NCBI RefSeq assembly: GCF_963676665.1
Contig: NZ_OY781378.1
Coordinates: forward strand, 1,022,001-1,086,000
From: an uncultured Tolumonas sp.
GTDB taxonomy: Bacteria > Pseudomonadota > Gammaproteobacteria > Enterobacterales > Aeromonadaceae
Reading direction: 5' to 3'
DNA: 64,000 nt
In this document: one piece after another, positions 45,109 through 56,266 of the stretch
Position numbering within the stretch: the stretch's first letter is position 1
Layout: the number at the start of each line of letters is the position of its first letter
The notes under the pieces: model-generated
What the model saw: only the letters and a program-made list of their open reading frames with translations
Database searches by the model: none
What the model was told of the DNA's origin: nothing
Translations under genes and position numbers: made by a program

Positions 45109-46263
45109 TTATTTCAAACCAGCTAAGTCGCGCAGTAATGCGGCTTTATCGGTTTTTTCCCATGGGAACTCTTCGCGTCCAAAGTGACCGTAAGCGGCGG
45201 TTTGTTTGTAGATCGGTTGGATCAGATCCAGCATTTCAATCAGGCCATATGGGCGCAGATCGAACTGATCACGAACCAACTGAGTCAACAATTCTTCATC
45301 GACTTTACCAGTGCCAAATGTCTCAACACTGATAGAGGTTGGCTCAGCAACACCGATTGCGTAGGAAACCTGAATTTCACAACGATCGGCTAAACCGGCA
45401 GCCACAATGTTTTTCGCCACATAACGCGCGGCATAAGCGGCTGAACGGTCAACTTTAGATGGGTCTTTACCAGAGAAAGCACCGCCACCGTGACGAGCCA
45501 TACCACCGTAAGTATCTACAATGATTTTACGGCCAGTCAGACCACAGTCACCCATTGGGCCACCGATAACAAAACGGCCAGTTGGGTTAATAAAGTATTT
45601 GGTATTTTTGCTCAACCATTCTGCTGGCAATACGGGTTTCAGAATTTCTTCGTGCACCGCTTCGATCAGATCTGGCTGGCTAATATCTGGTGAATGTTGC
45701 GTAGACAGAACAACGGCATCGATACCTTCGATTTTACCTTGTTTGTCATAGATAAAAGTGATCTGACTTTTTGCATCCGGGCGCAACCATGGCAGTGTGC
45801 CATTTTTACGCACTTCAGACTGACGTTTAACCAGACGGTGTGCATAAGTAATTGGTGCAGGCATCAAGACATCAGTTTCGTTTGATGCATAACCAAACAT
45901 CAGACCCTGGTCGCCAGCACCCTGTTCTTTTGGATCGGCACGATCAACACCCTGATTGATATCAGGAGACTGTTTACCGATAGCATTCAGTACGGCGCAA
46001 GAGTGCGCGTCAAACCCCATATCTGAGTGGGTATAGCCGATATCACAAACCGTTTTGCGCACCAGCTCTTCAATATCAACCCATGCGGAAGTAGTGATTT
46101 CACCACCAACCAGCACCATGCCGGTCTTGACGAAAGTTTCACAAGCGACACGCGCTTTAGGATCCTGCTCCAGAATGGCATCCAGCACCGCGTCGGAAAT
46201 CTGATCCGCGATTTTATCTGGATGTCCTTCAGCAACGGATTCGGAGGTAAACAGTCTTGCCAT
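45109..46263 (-). CDS. metK: S-adenosylmethionine synthetase
   Basis: A 384-residue enzyme making SAM from methionine and ATP. Motifs: [17 protein letters not shown] at the start, [12 protein letters not shown] for the ATP loop and [17 protein letters not shown] in the P-loop-like region. The ATG at 46263 gives the family start [17 protein letters not shown]; the frame is open to 46323. It is divergent from tkt; a met-box-like element is at 46334-46349. Confidence 0.97.
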   Translation of the reverse strand: MARLFTSESVAEGHPDKIADQISDAVLDAILEQDPKARVACETFVKTGMVLVGGEITTSAWVDIEELVRKTVCDIGYTHSDMGFDAHSCAVLNAIGKQSPDINQGVDRADPKEQGAGDQGLMFGYASNETDVLMPAPITYAHRLVKRQSEVRKNGTLPWLRPDAKSQITFIYDKQGKIEGIDAVVLSTQHSPDISQPDLIEAVHEEILKPVLPAEWLSKNTKYFINPTGRFVIGGPMGDCGLTGRKIIVDTYGGMARHGGGAFSGKDPSKVDRSAAYAARYVAKNIVAAGLADRCEIQVSYAIGVAEPTSISVETFGTGKVDEELLTQLVRDQFDLRPYGLIEMLDLIQPIYKQTAAYGHFGREEFPWEKTDKAALLRDLAGLK

Positions 46264-46333
46264 TTTAATTCTCTGTGTAAAAAGTTGAAGGCGATTGCAA
46301 TGGGGTTGATAACCTGATTGCAAATAGCAGTAT

Positions 46334-46349
46334 CCACATCTGGACGTCT
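46334..46349. promoter_or_regulatory. Candidate MetJ met-box pair upstream of metK
   Basis: GGACGTCT at 46342-46349 matches the met box AGACGTCT in 7 of 8 positions, and the adjoining CCACATCT in 5 of 8. MetJ dimers bind such tandem 8-mers in gammaproteobacteria. It lies about 70 bp before the metK start. Confidence 0.4.
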
Positions 46350-46537
46350 ATCTATGTGACTATTGTCGCAGTCAATAGAGATATCGTCAATGTACGGGGG
46401 AAATTAAGCCTCAGATCATTAAGTAGAGATGTATCGCAATAAAATAACCGAGATAACATTTGCGCAACCGGTGATCAGTTTGGGACAATACGCACCTTAC
46501 TTAAATGTATAGACCCAATTGAAAGCAGGAGTGACAA

Positions 46538-48538
46538 ATGCCCTCTCGTAAAGAGTTAGCCAATGCCATCCGGGCATTGAGCATGGATGCAGTTCAAAAA
46601 GCCAATTCCGGCCACCCGGGCGCCCCGATGGGCATGGCTGATATTGCTGAAGTGCTGTGGCGCGACTTTTTGAACCACAACCCAGCTAACCCAAAATGGA
46701 GCGAGCGTGACCGTTTCATCCTTTCCAATGGTCATGGTTCGATGCTGCTGTACTCCTTGTTGCATCTGTCTGGTTATGACCTGTCCATTGAAGATCTGAA
46801 AAACTTCCGTCAGCTACATTCTCGTACTCCAGGTCACCCTGAATATGGTTATGCCCCTGGTGTTGAAACAACGACTGGTCCATTAGGGCAGGGTATTACC
46901 AACGGTGTTGGTATGGCGCTGGCTGAAAAAGTGCTGGCAGCTCAATTCAACCGTCCTGATTTTGATATCGTTGACCATCACACCTACGTGTTTATGGGTG
47001 ACGGTTGCATGATGGAAGGTATCTCGCACGAAGCGTGTTCACTGGCTGGCACACTGAAGCTGGGTAAACTGATCGCATTCTGGGATGACAACGGTATTTC
47101 TATCGATGGCCATGTTGAAGGCTGGTTTACTGATGATACGCCTGCTCGCTTTGAAGCCTATGGCTGGCATGTGATCCGTGCTGTTGACGGCCATGATGCA
47201 GATGCAGTTAAAGCTGCTATCGAAGCGGCAAAAGCTGAAACTGACAAACCAACACTGATCTGCTGTAAGACAGTGATCGGTTTTGGTTCACCAAATAAAG
47301 CGGGTTCACACGATTGCCACGGTTCACCATTAGGTGCTGCTGAAATCGCTGCTGCACGTGAGTTCCTGGGTTGGAACCATGAGCCGTTTGTTATTCCTGC
47401 GGATATCGCAACCAAGTGGAGTGCGAAAGACGCAGGTGCAGCGAAAGAAGCCGCATGGAATAAAAAATATGCAGCCTATGCCGAAGTGCATCCAGAATTG
47501 GCTGCGGAATATGAACGTCGTGTCAATGGCGATTTGCCAGCTAACTGGGCGGAAGCTTCTCAAGCATTCGTTGAACAGTTGCAAGCCAATCCATCAAAAA
47601 TTGCTTCTCGTAAAGCCAGCCAAAATGCGATTGAAGCATTTGGTAAATTACTGCCTGAATTCCTGGGTGGTTCAGCTGACTTAGCGCCATCAAACCTGAC
47701 CATGTGGTCTGGTTCTGAGTCGCTGACAGCAGATGATGCCTCTGGTAACTATGTTCACTACGGTGTGCGTGAGTTTGCGATGTCAGCTATGATGAATGGT
47801 GTGGCGTTGCATGGTGGTTTCATTCCTTATGGCGCGACATTCCTGATGTTCATGGAATATGCCCGTAATGCACTGCGTATGGCTGCGCTGATGAAACAGC
47901 GTGTCATCTTTGTTTATACCCATGACTCAATCGGTCTGGGTGAAGACGGCCCAACACACCAACCAGTGGAACAAATGGCTTCTCTGCGTCTGACCCCGAA
48001 CATGAGCACATGGCGTCCATGTGACCAAGTTGAATCAGCGATTGCGTGGAAATATGCGGTTGAACGCAAAGATGGCCCAAGTGCGCTGATTTTCTCCCGT
48101 CAAAATCTGGCACAAATGGATCGTACTCCAGCGCAGTTGGCTAATGTCTACAAAGGCGGTTATGTCCTGCGTGACTGTGAAGGCACTCCAGATGCGATCC
48201 TGATTGCAACGGGTTCAGAAGTTGAACTGGCAATGTTGTCTGCTGATGAACTGACAGCGAAAGGTCATCAGATTCGCGTCGTTTCAATTCCATGTACCGA
48301 TGCATTTGATGCACAGTCTGCAGAATACAAAGAATCAGTATTACCAGCAGCGGTCACTAAACGTGTTGCTGTAGAAGCGGGTATTGCTGATTACTGGTAC
48401 AAATATGTCGGTTTGAACGGCCAAATCATCGGCATGCGCTCCTTCGGGGAGTCAGCACCCGCCGAATTATTGTTCCAACAATTCGGCTTCACCGTCGAAA
48501 ATGTGGTGCAAACTGTTGAAAGTTTGTTCCAGGCGTAA
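46538..48538 (+). CDS. tkt: Transketolase
   Basis: A 666-residue thiamine-diphosphate enzyme of the non-oxidative pentose phosphate pathway. The N-terminal PP domain has [13 protein letters not shown] and [16 protein letters not shown], the TPP-binding motif is MGDGCMMEG...[12 protein letters not shown], and the Pyr domain has [28 protein letters not shown] precedes the ATG. It is upstream of pgk and fbaA on the same strand, separated by a terminator. Confidence 0.97.
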   Translation: MPSRKELANAIRALSMDAVQKANSGHPGAPMGMADIAEVLWRDFLNHNPANPKWSERDRFILSNGHGSMLLYSLLHLSGYDLSIEDLKNFRQLHSRTPGHPEYGYAPGVETTTGPLGQGITNGVGMALAEKVLAAQFNRPDFDIVDHHTYVFMGDGCMMEGISHEACSLAGTLKLGKLIAFWDDNGISIDGHVEGWFTDDTPARFEAYGWHVIRAVDGHDADAVKAAIEAAKAETDKPTLICCKTVIGFGSPNKAGSHDCHGSPLGAAEIAAAREFLGWNHEPFVIPADIATKWSAKDAGAAKEAAWNKKYAAYAEVHPELAAEYERRVNGDLPANWAEASQAFVEQLQANPSKIASRKASQNAIEAFGKLLPEFLGGSADLAPSNLTMWSGSESLTADDASGNYVHYGVREFAMSAMMNGVALHGGFIPYGATFLMFMEYARNALRMAALMKQRVIFVYTHDSIGLGEDGPTHQPVEQMASLRLTPNMSTWRPCDQVESAIAWKYAVERKDGPSALIFSRQNLAQMDRTPAQLANVYKGGYVLRDCEGTPDAILIATGSEVELAMLSADELTAKGHQIRVVSIPCTDAFDAQSAEYKESVLPAAVTKRVAVEAGIADYWYKYVGLNGQIIGMRSFGESAPAELLFQQFGFTVENVVQTVESLFQA

Positions 48539-48548
48539 ATGCAATGTT

Positions 48549-48577
48549 AAACGGGAGCTTCGGCTCCCGTTTTTTTC
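48549..48577 (+). terminator. Terminator of tkt
   Basis: ACGGGAGC and GCTCCCGT close a TTCG tetraloop (48551-48570), followed by six T residues. Confidence 0.92.
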
Positions 48578-48653
48578 ACAGAAAATCTGTGTCAAGTATC
48601 GCGTTTGATGCATAAGCACAGTAAACTCTTTGCGTTTGAATGATTAGTAGGTC

Positions 48654-48730
48654 ACAACATAGCTGTTGTGGGTATGACTTCAGTCTCCCTGGTTTTACAT
48701 CAGGAAAAAAACAACACACACAACTGAAGT
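48654..48730 (+). promoter_or_regulatory. Structured pgk upstream region
   Basis: The 310-bp tkt-pgk gap has no gene. It holds ACAACA-TAGC-TGTTGT (48654-48669) and a longer-range pair ACTTCAGT (48677-48684) with ACTGAAGT (48723-48730), enclosing a small CCTG/CAGG hairpin. It could be a structured 5' leader or an operator region. Confidence 0.35.
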
Positions 48731-48848
48731 CTCCCCTCTGTAATCCGGCTGGCGTACTAACTTCATAAATTGAGTCTTATTCAGGAAGATCAAAATAAGA
48801 CCAATGGCACTGACTTCGTTATATGTCTAAAAAATATAGGGGACTAAC

Positions 48849-50012
48849 ATGTCTGTTATCAAAATGACTGATCTGGATCTGGCTGGTAAGCGCGTACTCG
48901 TTCGTGCAGACCTGAACGTACCAGTGAAAGATGGTAAAGTAACTTCTGACGCACGTATCGTTGCAACTCTGCCGACCATCAAACTGGCTCTGGAAAAAGG
49001 CGCCAAGCTGATGATCACTTCTCACCTGGGTCGTCCGACTGAAGGCGAGTACAACGAAGAGTTCTCTCTGCTGCCAGTAGTGAACTACCTGAAAGACAAA
49101 CTGTCCTGCCCAGTACGTCTGGCTAAAGATTACCTGGATGGCGTTGAAGTTGCTGCAGGTGAACTGGTTGTTCTGGAAAACTGCCGTTTCAACAAAGGCG
49201 AAAAGAAAAACACTGAAGAGCTGGCTAAGAAATACGCTGCACTGTGTGACGTATTCGTAATGGACGCTTTCGGTACTGCTCACCGAGCTGAAGGCTCTAC
49301 TCACGGTGTTGCTCAATACGCACCAGTTGCTTGTGCTGGCCCTCTGCTGGCTGGTGAATTGGACGCATTGGGTAAAGCAATGCTGAAACCAGAGCGCCCA
49401 ATGGTTGCTATCGTTGGTGGTTCTAAAGTTTCTACCAAGCTGACTGTTCTGGAATCACTGTCAAAAATCGCTGACCAGCTGGTAGTTGGTGGTGGTATCG
49501 CTAACACTTTCATCGCGGCTGCTGGCCACAATGTTGGTAAATCTCTGTGCGAACACGACCTGATCGACACTGCTAAGAAACTGGCTGCTGAAACCAACAT
49601 CCCAGTAACTACTGACGTTGTTGTTGGTAAAGAATTCTCTGAATCAACTCCAGCAACTATCAAATCAGTTGCTGACGTAACTGATGACGATATGATTTTC
49701 GACATCGGTCCAGATTCTGCTAAAGCACTGGCTGACATCATAATGAACGCTAAAACCATTCTGTGGAATGGCCCAGTTGGCGTGTTCGAATTCGATCAAT
49801 TCGCTAAAGGCACCGAAATCATTGCTAAAGCGATTGCTGAATCACCAGCATTCTCTATCGCTGGTGGTGGTGACACTCTGGCAGCTATCGACAAGTTCGG
49901 TATTGCTGACAAAGTATCTTACATCTCTACTGGCGGTGGTGCATTCCTGGAATTCGTAGAAGGCAAAGTTCTGCCTGCAGTTGCAATTCTGGAAGAACGC
50001 GCTAAAGCGTAA
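48849..50012 (+). CDS. pgk: Phosphoglycerate kinase
   Basis: A 387-residue glycolytic kinase interconverting 1,3-bisphosphoglycerate and 3-phosphoglycerate with ADP/ATP. It has [20 protein letters not shown] at the N-terminus, [21 protein letters not shown] and the C-terminal nucleotide-site [13 protein letters not shown] and [10 protein letters not shown]. Codon use is strongly biased (CTG, GGT, AAA), as expected for a highly expressed gene. It is followed by fbaA. Confidence 0.98.
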   Translation: MSVIKMTDLDLAGKRVLVRADLNVPVKDGKVTSDARIVATLPTIKLALEKGAKLMITSHLGRPTEGEYNEEFSLLPVVNYLKDKLSCPVRLAKDYLDGVEVAAGELVVLENCRFNKGEKKNTEELAKKYAALCDVFVMDAFGTAHRAEGSTHGVAQYAPVACAGPLLAGELDALGKAMLKPERPMVAIVGGSKVSTKLTVLESLSKIADQLVVGGGIANTFIAAAGHNVGKSLCEHDLIDTAKKLAAETNIPVTTDVVVGKEFSESTPATIKSVADVTDDDMIFDIGPDSAKALADIIMNAKTILWNGPVGVFEFDQFAKGTEIIAKAIAESPAFSIAGGGDTLAAIDKFGIADKVSYISTGGGAFLEFVEGKVLPAVAILEERAKA

Positions 50013-50018
50013 TGATTT

Positions 50019-50042
50019 AACGGGAGGCTTATGTCTCCCGTT
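50019..50042 (+). terminator. Hairpin between pgk and fbaA
   Basis: AACGGGAG and CTCCCGTT pair around GCTTATGT just after pgk. The following T-tract is poor, so it may be a partial terminator or processing site that lets fbaA be co-expressed. Confidence 0.6.
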
Positions 50043-50124
50043 GCTTTGCCAATCGGCACAAATAATTTTTTAGCAACTCGTTCAACTCGCATTTTGTAGT
50101 TGAACACCTGATAGGACCTTTGAA

Positions 50125-51201
50125 ATGTCTAAGATCTTTGATTTCGTTAAACCAGGCGTTATTACCGGTGACGACGTACAGAAAGTATTTGAAGTAGCAA
50201 AAGCGAACAAATTCGCTCTGCCTGCTGTTAACTGTGTTGGCACTGACTCAGTAAATGCTGTACTGGAAGCTGCTGCTAAAGTTAAAGCGCCAGTAATCGT
50301 TCAGTTCTCTAACGGTGGTGCAGCATTCATCGCTGGTAAAGGCATGAAACTGGAAGGTCAGAAAGCGGCTATCATCGGTGCTATCTCTGGTGCTAAACAC
50401 GTTCACGCAGTTGCTGAAGCTTACGGTATCCCTGTAATTCTGCACACTGACCATGCAGCTAAAAAACTGCTGCCATGGATCGACGGTCTGTTAGACGCGG
50501 GTGAAAAACACTTCGCTGAAACTGGCAAACCACTGTTCTCTTCTCACATGCTGGATCTGTCTGAAGAGTCTCTGGAAGAAAACATCGACATCTGCTGCAA
50601 ATACCTGGAACGCATGGCCAAAATGGGCATGACTCTGGAATTGGAACTGGGTTGCACCGGTGGTGAAGAAGACGGCGTAGACAACAGCCACATGGACCAG
50701 TCTGCTCTGTATACTCAACCAGAAGACGTTGCTTACGCTTACGAGCGTCTGAGCAAAATCAGCCCGCGTTTCACCATCGCTGCTTCTTTCGGTAACGTAC
50801 ACGGTGTTTACAAACCAGGTAACGTTAAACTGACTCCAAGCATTCTGGATGCTTCTCAGAAATATGTTTCTGAAAAATTCGGCGTTCCTGCTAACACTCT
50901 GAACTTCGTATTCCACGGCGGTTCAGGTTCTACTGATGCTGAAATTAAAGAATCTGTAGGCTACGGCGTAGTTAAAATGAACATCGATACCGACACTCAG
51001 TGGGCAACTTGGGAAGGTATCCTGAACTACTACAAAGCGAAAGAAGCTTACTTGCAAGGCCAACTGGGTAACCCAGAAGGCGCAGATTCACCAAACAAAA
51101 AATACTACGATCCACGCGTATGGTTGCGTAAAGCTCAGGAAACTATGATTGCTCGTCTGGAACAAGCATTCAAAGAACTGAACGCTATCGACGTATTGTA
51201 A
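50125..51201 (+). CDS. fbaA: Class II fructose-bisphosphate aldolase
   Basis: A 358-residue zinc-dependent aldolase. Zinc and catalytic features: VILHTDHAAKKLLPW (catalytic Asp, zinc His), ELELGCTGGEEDGVD, NFVFHGGSGSTDAEI and GVVKMNIDTDTQWA. It interconverts fructose 1,6-bisphosphate and two triose phosphates. Codon bias is strong, as for pgk. A strong terminator follows. Confidence 0.98.
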   Translation: MSKIFDFVKPGVITGDDVQKVFEVAKANKFALPAVNCVGTDSVNAVLEAAAKVKAPVIVQFSNGGAAFIAGKGMKLEGQKAAIIGAISGAKHVHAVAEAYGIPVILHTDHAAKKLLPWIDGLLDAGEKHFAETGKPLFSSHMLDLSEESLEENIDICCKYLERMAKMGMTLELELGCTGGEEDGVDNSHMDQSALYTQPEDVAYAYERLSKISPRFTIAASFGNVHGVYKPGNVKLTPSILDASQKYVSEKFGVPANTLNFVFHGGSGSTDAEIKESVGYGVVKMNIDTDTQWATWEGILNYYKAKEAYLQGQLGNPEGADSPNKKYYDPRVWLRKAQETMIARLEQAFKELNAIDVL

Positions 51202-51229
51202 TTTCAGAAAAGTATTCTTTCTGAACTAA

Positions 51230-51256
51230 AGCGCCTGCATTGCAGGCGCTTTTTTA
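51230..51256 (+). terminator. Terminator of fbaA
   Basis: AGCGCCTGCA and TGCAGGCGCT form 10-bp arms, followed by a run of T. Confidence 0.92.
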
Positions 51257-51406
51257 TTGCGTAGCTTATTATTTAGTAAAGCAAATAACGATTTGTTGTC
51301 TATGCTGTATGTGACGGTAATGTTATGAAAAGAAAATTGTTTGTAGTAACATTCGACACCTTCGATCCTGAGATTCAGGCTTTATCCGGGTAGAACAAGG
51401 ACAAAT

Positions 51407-53551
51407 ATGACAATTGCAGATGGACGGCAAGATGCATTATTAGAATGTTTGCTGTTTATGTCTCAGCACTACGGTATGGGTAATACCCGTGAAGCTCTCA
51501 CTGCAGGATTACCATTACAAGATGGGAAATTAACATCTGAGTTATTTCCTCGTGCCGCACATAGAGCGGGTTTTGTTGTAGATTATTTTTCATCACCTTT
51601 AGATGCTATTCCTGCGTTGTTACTGCCATGTGTTCTATTGATGCGCGATGGTCGGGCTGCAGTTCTCCTTTCTATTGATAAATCTAAAACGCAAGCCACG
51701 CTTTTTTTCCCAATTGGTAGTGTTGGGCAACAGTCTGTTTCTTTAGCTGTACTAGCAGATGAATGCTCGGGGAACGGTTTTTACATTAAGCGTCGTTTAC
51801 AATTCGATGCTCGTGCACCAGAAGTATTGAAACCAAGAGAAGGGCATTGGTTTTGGAGTACATTACTTGAATCATTGCCGATCTATAAAGATGTGCTGAT
51901 TGCTTCTATTCTGATCAACATATTTGCTATCGCCAGCCCTATTTTCACCATGAACGTCTACGATAAGATTGTTCCTAATCTGGCATTCGATTCGCTTTGG
52001 GTATTAGCCATAGGCGTTTCATTGGTTTTTACCTTTGATATCATAATCAGGCAGCTTCGTAGCTATTTTATTGATATTGCAGGTAAAAAATCTGATTTAT
52101 TACTTTCAGCTAAGATTTTTTCTAAGGTCATGGGCATTCGTATGGAGTCCAGACCTAATTCAACAGGTGCCTTTGCTCGTCATCTGCAAGAATTTGAATC
52201 TATCCGCGAGTTTTTTACTTCAGCAACAGTGTCAGCACTTATCGATTTACCTTTCGCATTTTTATTTTTGCTGGTTATCTGGATCTTTGCGGGTTTACTC
52301 GCAATCGTGCCATTGATTGCTATTATCTGCATGGCTGTATATAGCCTTTATATTCAAGCTCCACTGCGTCAAAGCATTGAAGAAAGTAGTCGTTTATCAT
52401 CACAAAAATATGCAACAGTCATAGAAGCTATTGCAGGGCTCGAGTCCGTTAAGATTCATAATGCAGAAGGGCAGTTCCAGCATCGCTGGGAGCAAGCGGT
52501 TAGTCATATGGCGAATTCGGGTATTACTACCCGCAAAATTACCAATATGGTTTCAGGTCTGGCTAATTATGTGCAACAGATGACAACCGTTGCTTTGATC
52601 GTTTTAGGTGTTTATCAGATCTCTGAAGGCAATTTGACCATGGGGGGAATGATCGCTGCCGTGATGCTTGCTGGTCGTGCTATCGGTCCACTTATCCAAT
52701 TATCTGTATTATCAACACGTTATAATCAGGCGAAGGCTGCATTGTTGTTACTCGAAAATATAATGCAGAGCCCGTCAGAGCGAGAAGATGATAAACATTA
52801 TCTTGATTATGACACCTTAACTGGCCGGATAGATCTGGATGATGTTTCGTTCAGCTACCCAGGTTCAGAACAATCAGCACTTAAACAGCTAACGTTAAGA
52901 ATTCGCCCTGGTGAGAAAATCGCGATTATTGGTCGCATTGGAGCTGGGAAAACAACGTTAGAGAAATTGATTCTGGGGTTGTATAAGCCGCTATCTGGTT
53001 CTGTGCGTCTTGATGGTTTTGAATTATCACAGTTACATCCTTCTACAATCCGAGACAATATCGGTTGTGTTCCGCAGGATTTTACGCTGTTTTACGGCTC
53101 AATTCGGCAAAATATTCAACTGGGTCATCCTCACTCAACCGATGCACAGATATTACGGGCGGCCCAACGGGCGGGGGTTAGTCAGTTTACCAATCATGAC
53201 CCTAATGGCTTAGAGCGACAAGTTGGTGAAGGTGGACGCAATTTATCGGGTGGTCAACGACAATCTATTGCATTAGCCAGAGCACTTTTACTCGATCCGC
53301 CTATTCTTATTTTGGATGAACCAACTGCGAATATGGATAATCGTTCGGAAAGTCTGGTGAAACGTGAATTGGCAAATTTACCTGTCGAAACAACGATGCT
53401 TTTGATTACTCACCGCACTTCAATGTTGGATATTGTGGATCGTATTATTGTTATTGAACAGGGAATGGTTGTTGCTGATGGTCCGAGAGATCTCGTTTTA
53501 CAACAACTTAAAGAAGGTAAGGTTCGTGTAAGGGAGAACGCTGATGCCTAA
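51407..53551 (+). CDS. lapB: Type I secretion ABC transporter (LapB-like)
   Basis: A 714-residue inner membrane exporter for the RTX adhesin. Residues about 1-130 form a C39-like domain lacking the catalytic Cys, as in adhesin exporters. The membrane domain with about six helices spans 155-440, and the ATPase spans 475-710. Walker A is GRIGAGKT (509-516; the usual Ser is Ala), the signature is NLSGGQRQS, Walker B is ILILDEPT (about 633-640) and the switch His is LITHRTS. It is the first gene of lapBCEGD, with AAGGA before the ATG. Confidence 0.93.
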   Translation: MTIADGRQDALLECLLFMSQHYGMGNTREALTAGLPLQDGKLTSELFPRAAHRAGFVVDYFSSPLDAIPALLLPCVLLMRDGRAAVLLSIDKSKTQATLFFPIGSVGQQSVSLAVLADECSGNGFYIKRRLQFDARAPEVLKPREGHWFWSTLLESLPIYKDVLIASILINIFAIASPIFTMNVYDKIVPNLAFDSLWVLAIGVSLVFTFDIIIRQLRSYFIDIAGKKSDLLLSAKIFSKVMGIRMESRPNSTGAFARHLQEFESIREFFTSATVSALIDLPFAFLFLLVIWIFAGLLAIVPLIAIICMAVYSLYIQAPLRQSIEESSRLSSQKYATVIEAIAGLESVKIHNAEGQFQHRWEQAVSHMANSGITTRKITNMVSGLANYVQQMTTVALIVLGVYQISEGNLTMGGMIAAVMLAGRAIGPLIQLSVLSTRYNQAKAALLLLENIMQSPSEREDDKHYLDYDTLTGRIDLDDVSFSYPGSEQSALKQLTLRIRPGEKIAIIGRIGAGKTTLEKLILGLYKPLSGSVRLDGFELSQLHPSTIRDNIGCVPQDFTLFYGSIRQNIQLGHPHSTDAQILRAAQRAGVSQFTNHDPNGLERQVGEGGRNLSGGQRQSIALARALLLDPPILILDEPTANMDNRSESLVKRELANLPVETTMLLITHRTSMLDIVDRIIVIEQGMVVADGPRDLVLQQLKEGKVRVRENADA

Positions 53552-54929
53552 TCCTGAACTGAATCAAAGACAATTAGATCTTATTGATGACGCTTCAGCG
53601 GCAGTAATGCTGACGGCTCCGCGTCGGGCCCGAATTTTACTTTGGTGTTGTTTCCTTTTCTTCATTGTTGCAACTATCTGGTCTGCTTGGGCAAAACTGG
53701 ATGAAGTTACCCGAGGAGAAGGAAAGGTTATTCCATCAAAACAACTCCAGGTAATTCAAAATCTCGAGGGCGGTATCGTCAAGGATATTTTTGTTCACGA
53801 AGGGCAAATGGTGAAAGAAGGGCAAGAGTTATTGCGCATTGATGACACTCGTTTTCGTTCAGATTTTCGTGAGAAACAACAAGAGTTAGTCAGTATGCAA
53901 GGTGATGTTGCCCGCTTGCGAGCTGAGATTGGTAGTCTTTTTATTTCCAATGATAGTGCATTGCCTTGGCGTGATCAGGTGACGATCAATGAGCAATCAA
54001 TGATTTTTCCTGCTGGGTTCGAAAAAGTTTTCCCGGAAAATGTTATCCGTCAAAAAGGAGCATTGCAGGAAAACATCAGTAACTTAAACAATCAGCTGGT
54101 TATTATGGGTCAGCAGATTGAACAAAAAGAAAATGAAATTTTAGAGATCAACAATAAAATTCGTACGTTAAGCAGAAGTGTTGGTCTGGCTAGCAGAGAA
54201 GTTGAGATGAATCGACCTTTAGTCAAGGAAGGTATTGTTTCACAAGTTGACTTATTAAAGATGCAGCGTCAACTCAACGATATGCAAGGTGAGTTAGAAA
54301 ATGCGAGATTATTGTTACCCAAACAAAACTCTTTGCTAAGAGAGGCTATTCTTAAACGTAAAGATGTTGCCTTCAAATTCCGTGTTGATGCTCAAAAAGA
54401 GATGGAAGAAAAGCAAAGTCGTCTTTCTCAACTCAAAGAAGGCCAAGTTGGATTAAAAGATCGAGTATCCAGAACAAGCGTAACATCACCAGTGAATGGA
54501 ACGATAAAAACACTGAAAGTGAATACGGTGGGCGGTGTTGTACAACCTGGCATGGATATTGTTGAAATTGTGCCATCTGAAGACAATCTACTAATTGAGG
54601 CAAAGGTTTTACCGAAAGATATTGCTTTTTTGCGCCCAGGTTTAACGGCAATGGTGAAATTTTCTGCTTATGATTTCGCCATTTATGGTGGATTACATGG
54701 AAAACTGGAACATATCAGTGCTGATACAATCCAGGATGAGAAAGGTAATGCGTTTTATCTGGTGCGAGTCAGGACAGATCGCAGTTTTCTTGGGAGTGCG
54801 GCGGTTCCTTTACCGATCATTCCAGGGATGATGGCGAGTGTTGATATCGTAACAGGCAAAAAAAGTGTTCTCGAATATCTGATGAAACCCATTTTACGTG
54901 CTAAGCAGTCTGCACTGCGTGAACGATAG
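53544..54929 (+). CDS. lapC: HlyD-family membrane fusion protein (LapC-like)
   Basis: A 461-residue periplasmic adaptor joining the ABC exporter to the outer membrane channel. One N-terminal membrane helix (about 31-50, ILLWCCFLFFIVATIWSAWA), a barrel-sandwich half (KVIPSKQLQVIQNLEGGIV), a long coiled-coil hairpin (about 165-310) and the second lipoyl half plus beta-barrel (VTSPVNGTIKTLKVNTVGGVV, then IEAKVLPKDIAFLRPG). It overlaps lapB by 8 bp. Confidence 0.93.
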   Translation: MPNPELNQRQLDLIDDASAAVMLTAPRRARILLWCCFLFFIVATIWSAWAKLDEVTRGEGKVIPSKQLQVIQNLEGGIVKDIFVHEGQMVKEGQELLRIDDTRFRSDFREKQQELVSMQGDVARLRAEIGSLFISNDSALPWRDQVTINEQSMIFPAGFEKVFPENVIRQKGALQENISNLNNQLVIMGQQIEQKENEILEINNKIRTLSRSVGLASREVEMNRPLVKEGIVSQVDLLKMQRQLNDMQGELENARLLLPKQNSLLREAILKRKDVAFKFRVDAQKEMEEKQSRLSQLKEGQVGLKDRVSRTSVTSPVNGTIKTLKVNTVGGVVQPGMDIVEIVPSEDNLLIEAKVLPKDIAFLRPGLTAMVKFSAYDFAIYGGLHGKLEHISADTIQDEKGNAFYLVRVRTDRSFLGSAAVPLPIIPGMMASVDIVTGKKSVLEYLMKPILRAKQSALRER

Positions 54930-54949
54930 GATAGTAAAGGAGATACACC

Positions 54950-56260
54950 ATGGACAAAGTAGGTAAATTATCGGCACTTGCGGTATTTGTAGCTGTTATG
55001 TCAAGTTCCGCAGGCGCAGCATCATTAGATGCAACAGTATCGCAAGCTTTGCTTGATCACCCTCAAGTAAAACAAGCATATGACAATTATGTCACCCGAA
55101 CCCATCAAATTGACCAAGCTAAAGCGGGTTATTTCCCGAAAGTGGATGCGGTTGCTGGCATAGGAAAAGATAATTATGACAGTAATAGCCCAACGGCTGA
55201 TGATGGCCATAATTTAAATCGACAGGAATTTGGCATTTCATTAACGCAAATGTTATTTGATGGTTTCGCAACCAGCAGTAATGTTGATAGAACAACCGCT
55301 GAAGCACAAGCACAAAAGTTCGCTCTATATGCACAGGCAAATAACACAGCACTGCGTGTCACAGAGGTATATTTAAACGTCTTGCGCCAACAAGAGTTAT
55401 TCCGTTTGTCACAAGAGAATTTGGCTACTCATCAGGCGATTTTAGCTGACATAGGTAAAAGAACCGATTCTGGCGTAGGATCTACTGCAGACTATATGCA
55501 AATCAAAGGCCGTGTCGCCAGAGCTCAGGCTAACCTTTCCGCAGCCGAAAATAATATGCTGGATGCAGAAACTGAGTTTTATCGTGTGACTAATAATCAG
55601 CCAACTGATTTGACACAACCAGTACCAGATACCACTAAAATTCCAGCTACATTATCAGAAGCTGTAGCATCAGCCCAAAAAATACATCCAACCTTGCTCT
55701 CTGCCGATCAGGATATTGAAGCTACTCGAGCTCAATATGAAGCTTCTAAGGCTAATTTTTATCCAAAATTATCCATAGAAGCGAATAAAAATTTAAATAA
55801 AAATAGTAGCGGTGTTGATGGCTATCGAGTTGATGATACCAGCGTTATGCTAATGGTGCGTTATAACTTGTCGAATGGCGGTGCCGATATAGCGCAAAAA
55901 CGCGCCACAGCCTCTCAGATTGGTGAAGCTAAAGACATTAAACTGAATGCTGCGCGTCAAGTTCAGGAAGGTCTGGGCTTAGCTTGGAATGCCCGAGATG
56001 CGCTACTGAAGCAAAAAGATTTTATGCAGCAGCATGTTCAGGCGAGTTATGACACTGTAATGGCCTATCGTAAACAGTTCTTACTAGGTACTCGTTCATT
56101 ATTGGATGTGCTCAATACAGAAAATGAACTTTTCGAAGCACGACAGAATGCCGTGAACACTGATTATGATGAATTATATTCAGAATACCGGATACTCAAT
56201 GCAACTGGTAAATTGCTGGATAGTGTGAGTTTTAAAGCTCCGGCCGAATGGCAGAAGTAG
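54950..56260 (+). CDS. lapE: TolC-family outer membrane channel (LapE-like)
   Basis: A 436-residue outer membrane efflux protein with a signal peptide ending near AGA/ASLDA (residue 24). It has two TolC repeats with helical hairpins (LRVTEVYLNVLRQQELFRLSQENL and EGLGLAWNARDALLKQKDF), strand regions FGISLTQMLFDGF and VMLMVRYNLSNGG and the late LGTRSLLDVLNTENELFEAR motif. It completes the type I secretion channel. AAAGGAG precedes the ATG. Confidence 0.93.
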   Translation: MDKVGKLSALAVFVAVMSSSAGAASLDATVSQALLDHPQVKQAYDNYVTRTHQIDQAKAGYFPKVDAVAGIGKDNYDSNSPTADDGHNLNRQEFGISLTQMLFDGFATSSNVDRTTAEAQAQKFALYAQANNTALRVTEVYLNVLRQQELFRLSQENLATHQAILADIGKRTDSGVGSTADYMQIKGRVARAQANLSAAENNMLDAETEFYRVTNNQPTDLTQPVPDTTKIPATLSEAVASAQKIHPTLLSADQDIEATRAQYEASKANFYPKLSIEANKNLNKNSSGVDGYRVDDTSVMLMVRYNLSNGGADIAQKRATASQIGEAKDIKLNAARQVQEGLGLAWNARDALLKQKDFMQQHVQASYDTVMAYRKQFLLGTRSLLDVLNTENELFEARQNAVNTDYDELYSEYRILNATGKLLDSVSFKAPAEWQK

Positions 56261-56266
56261 CAACAT

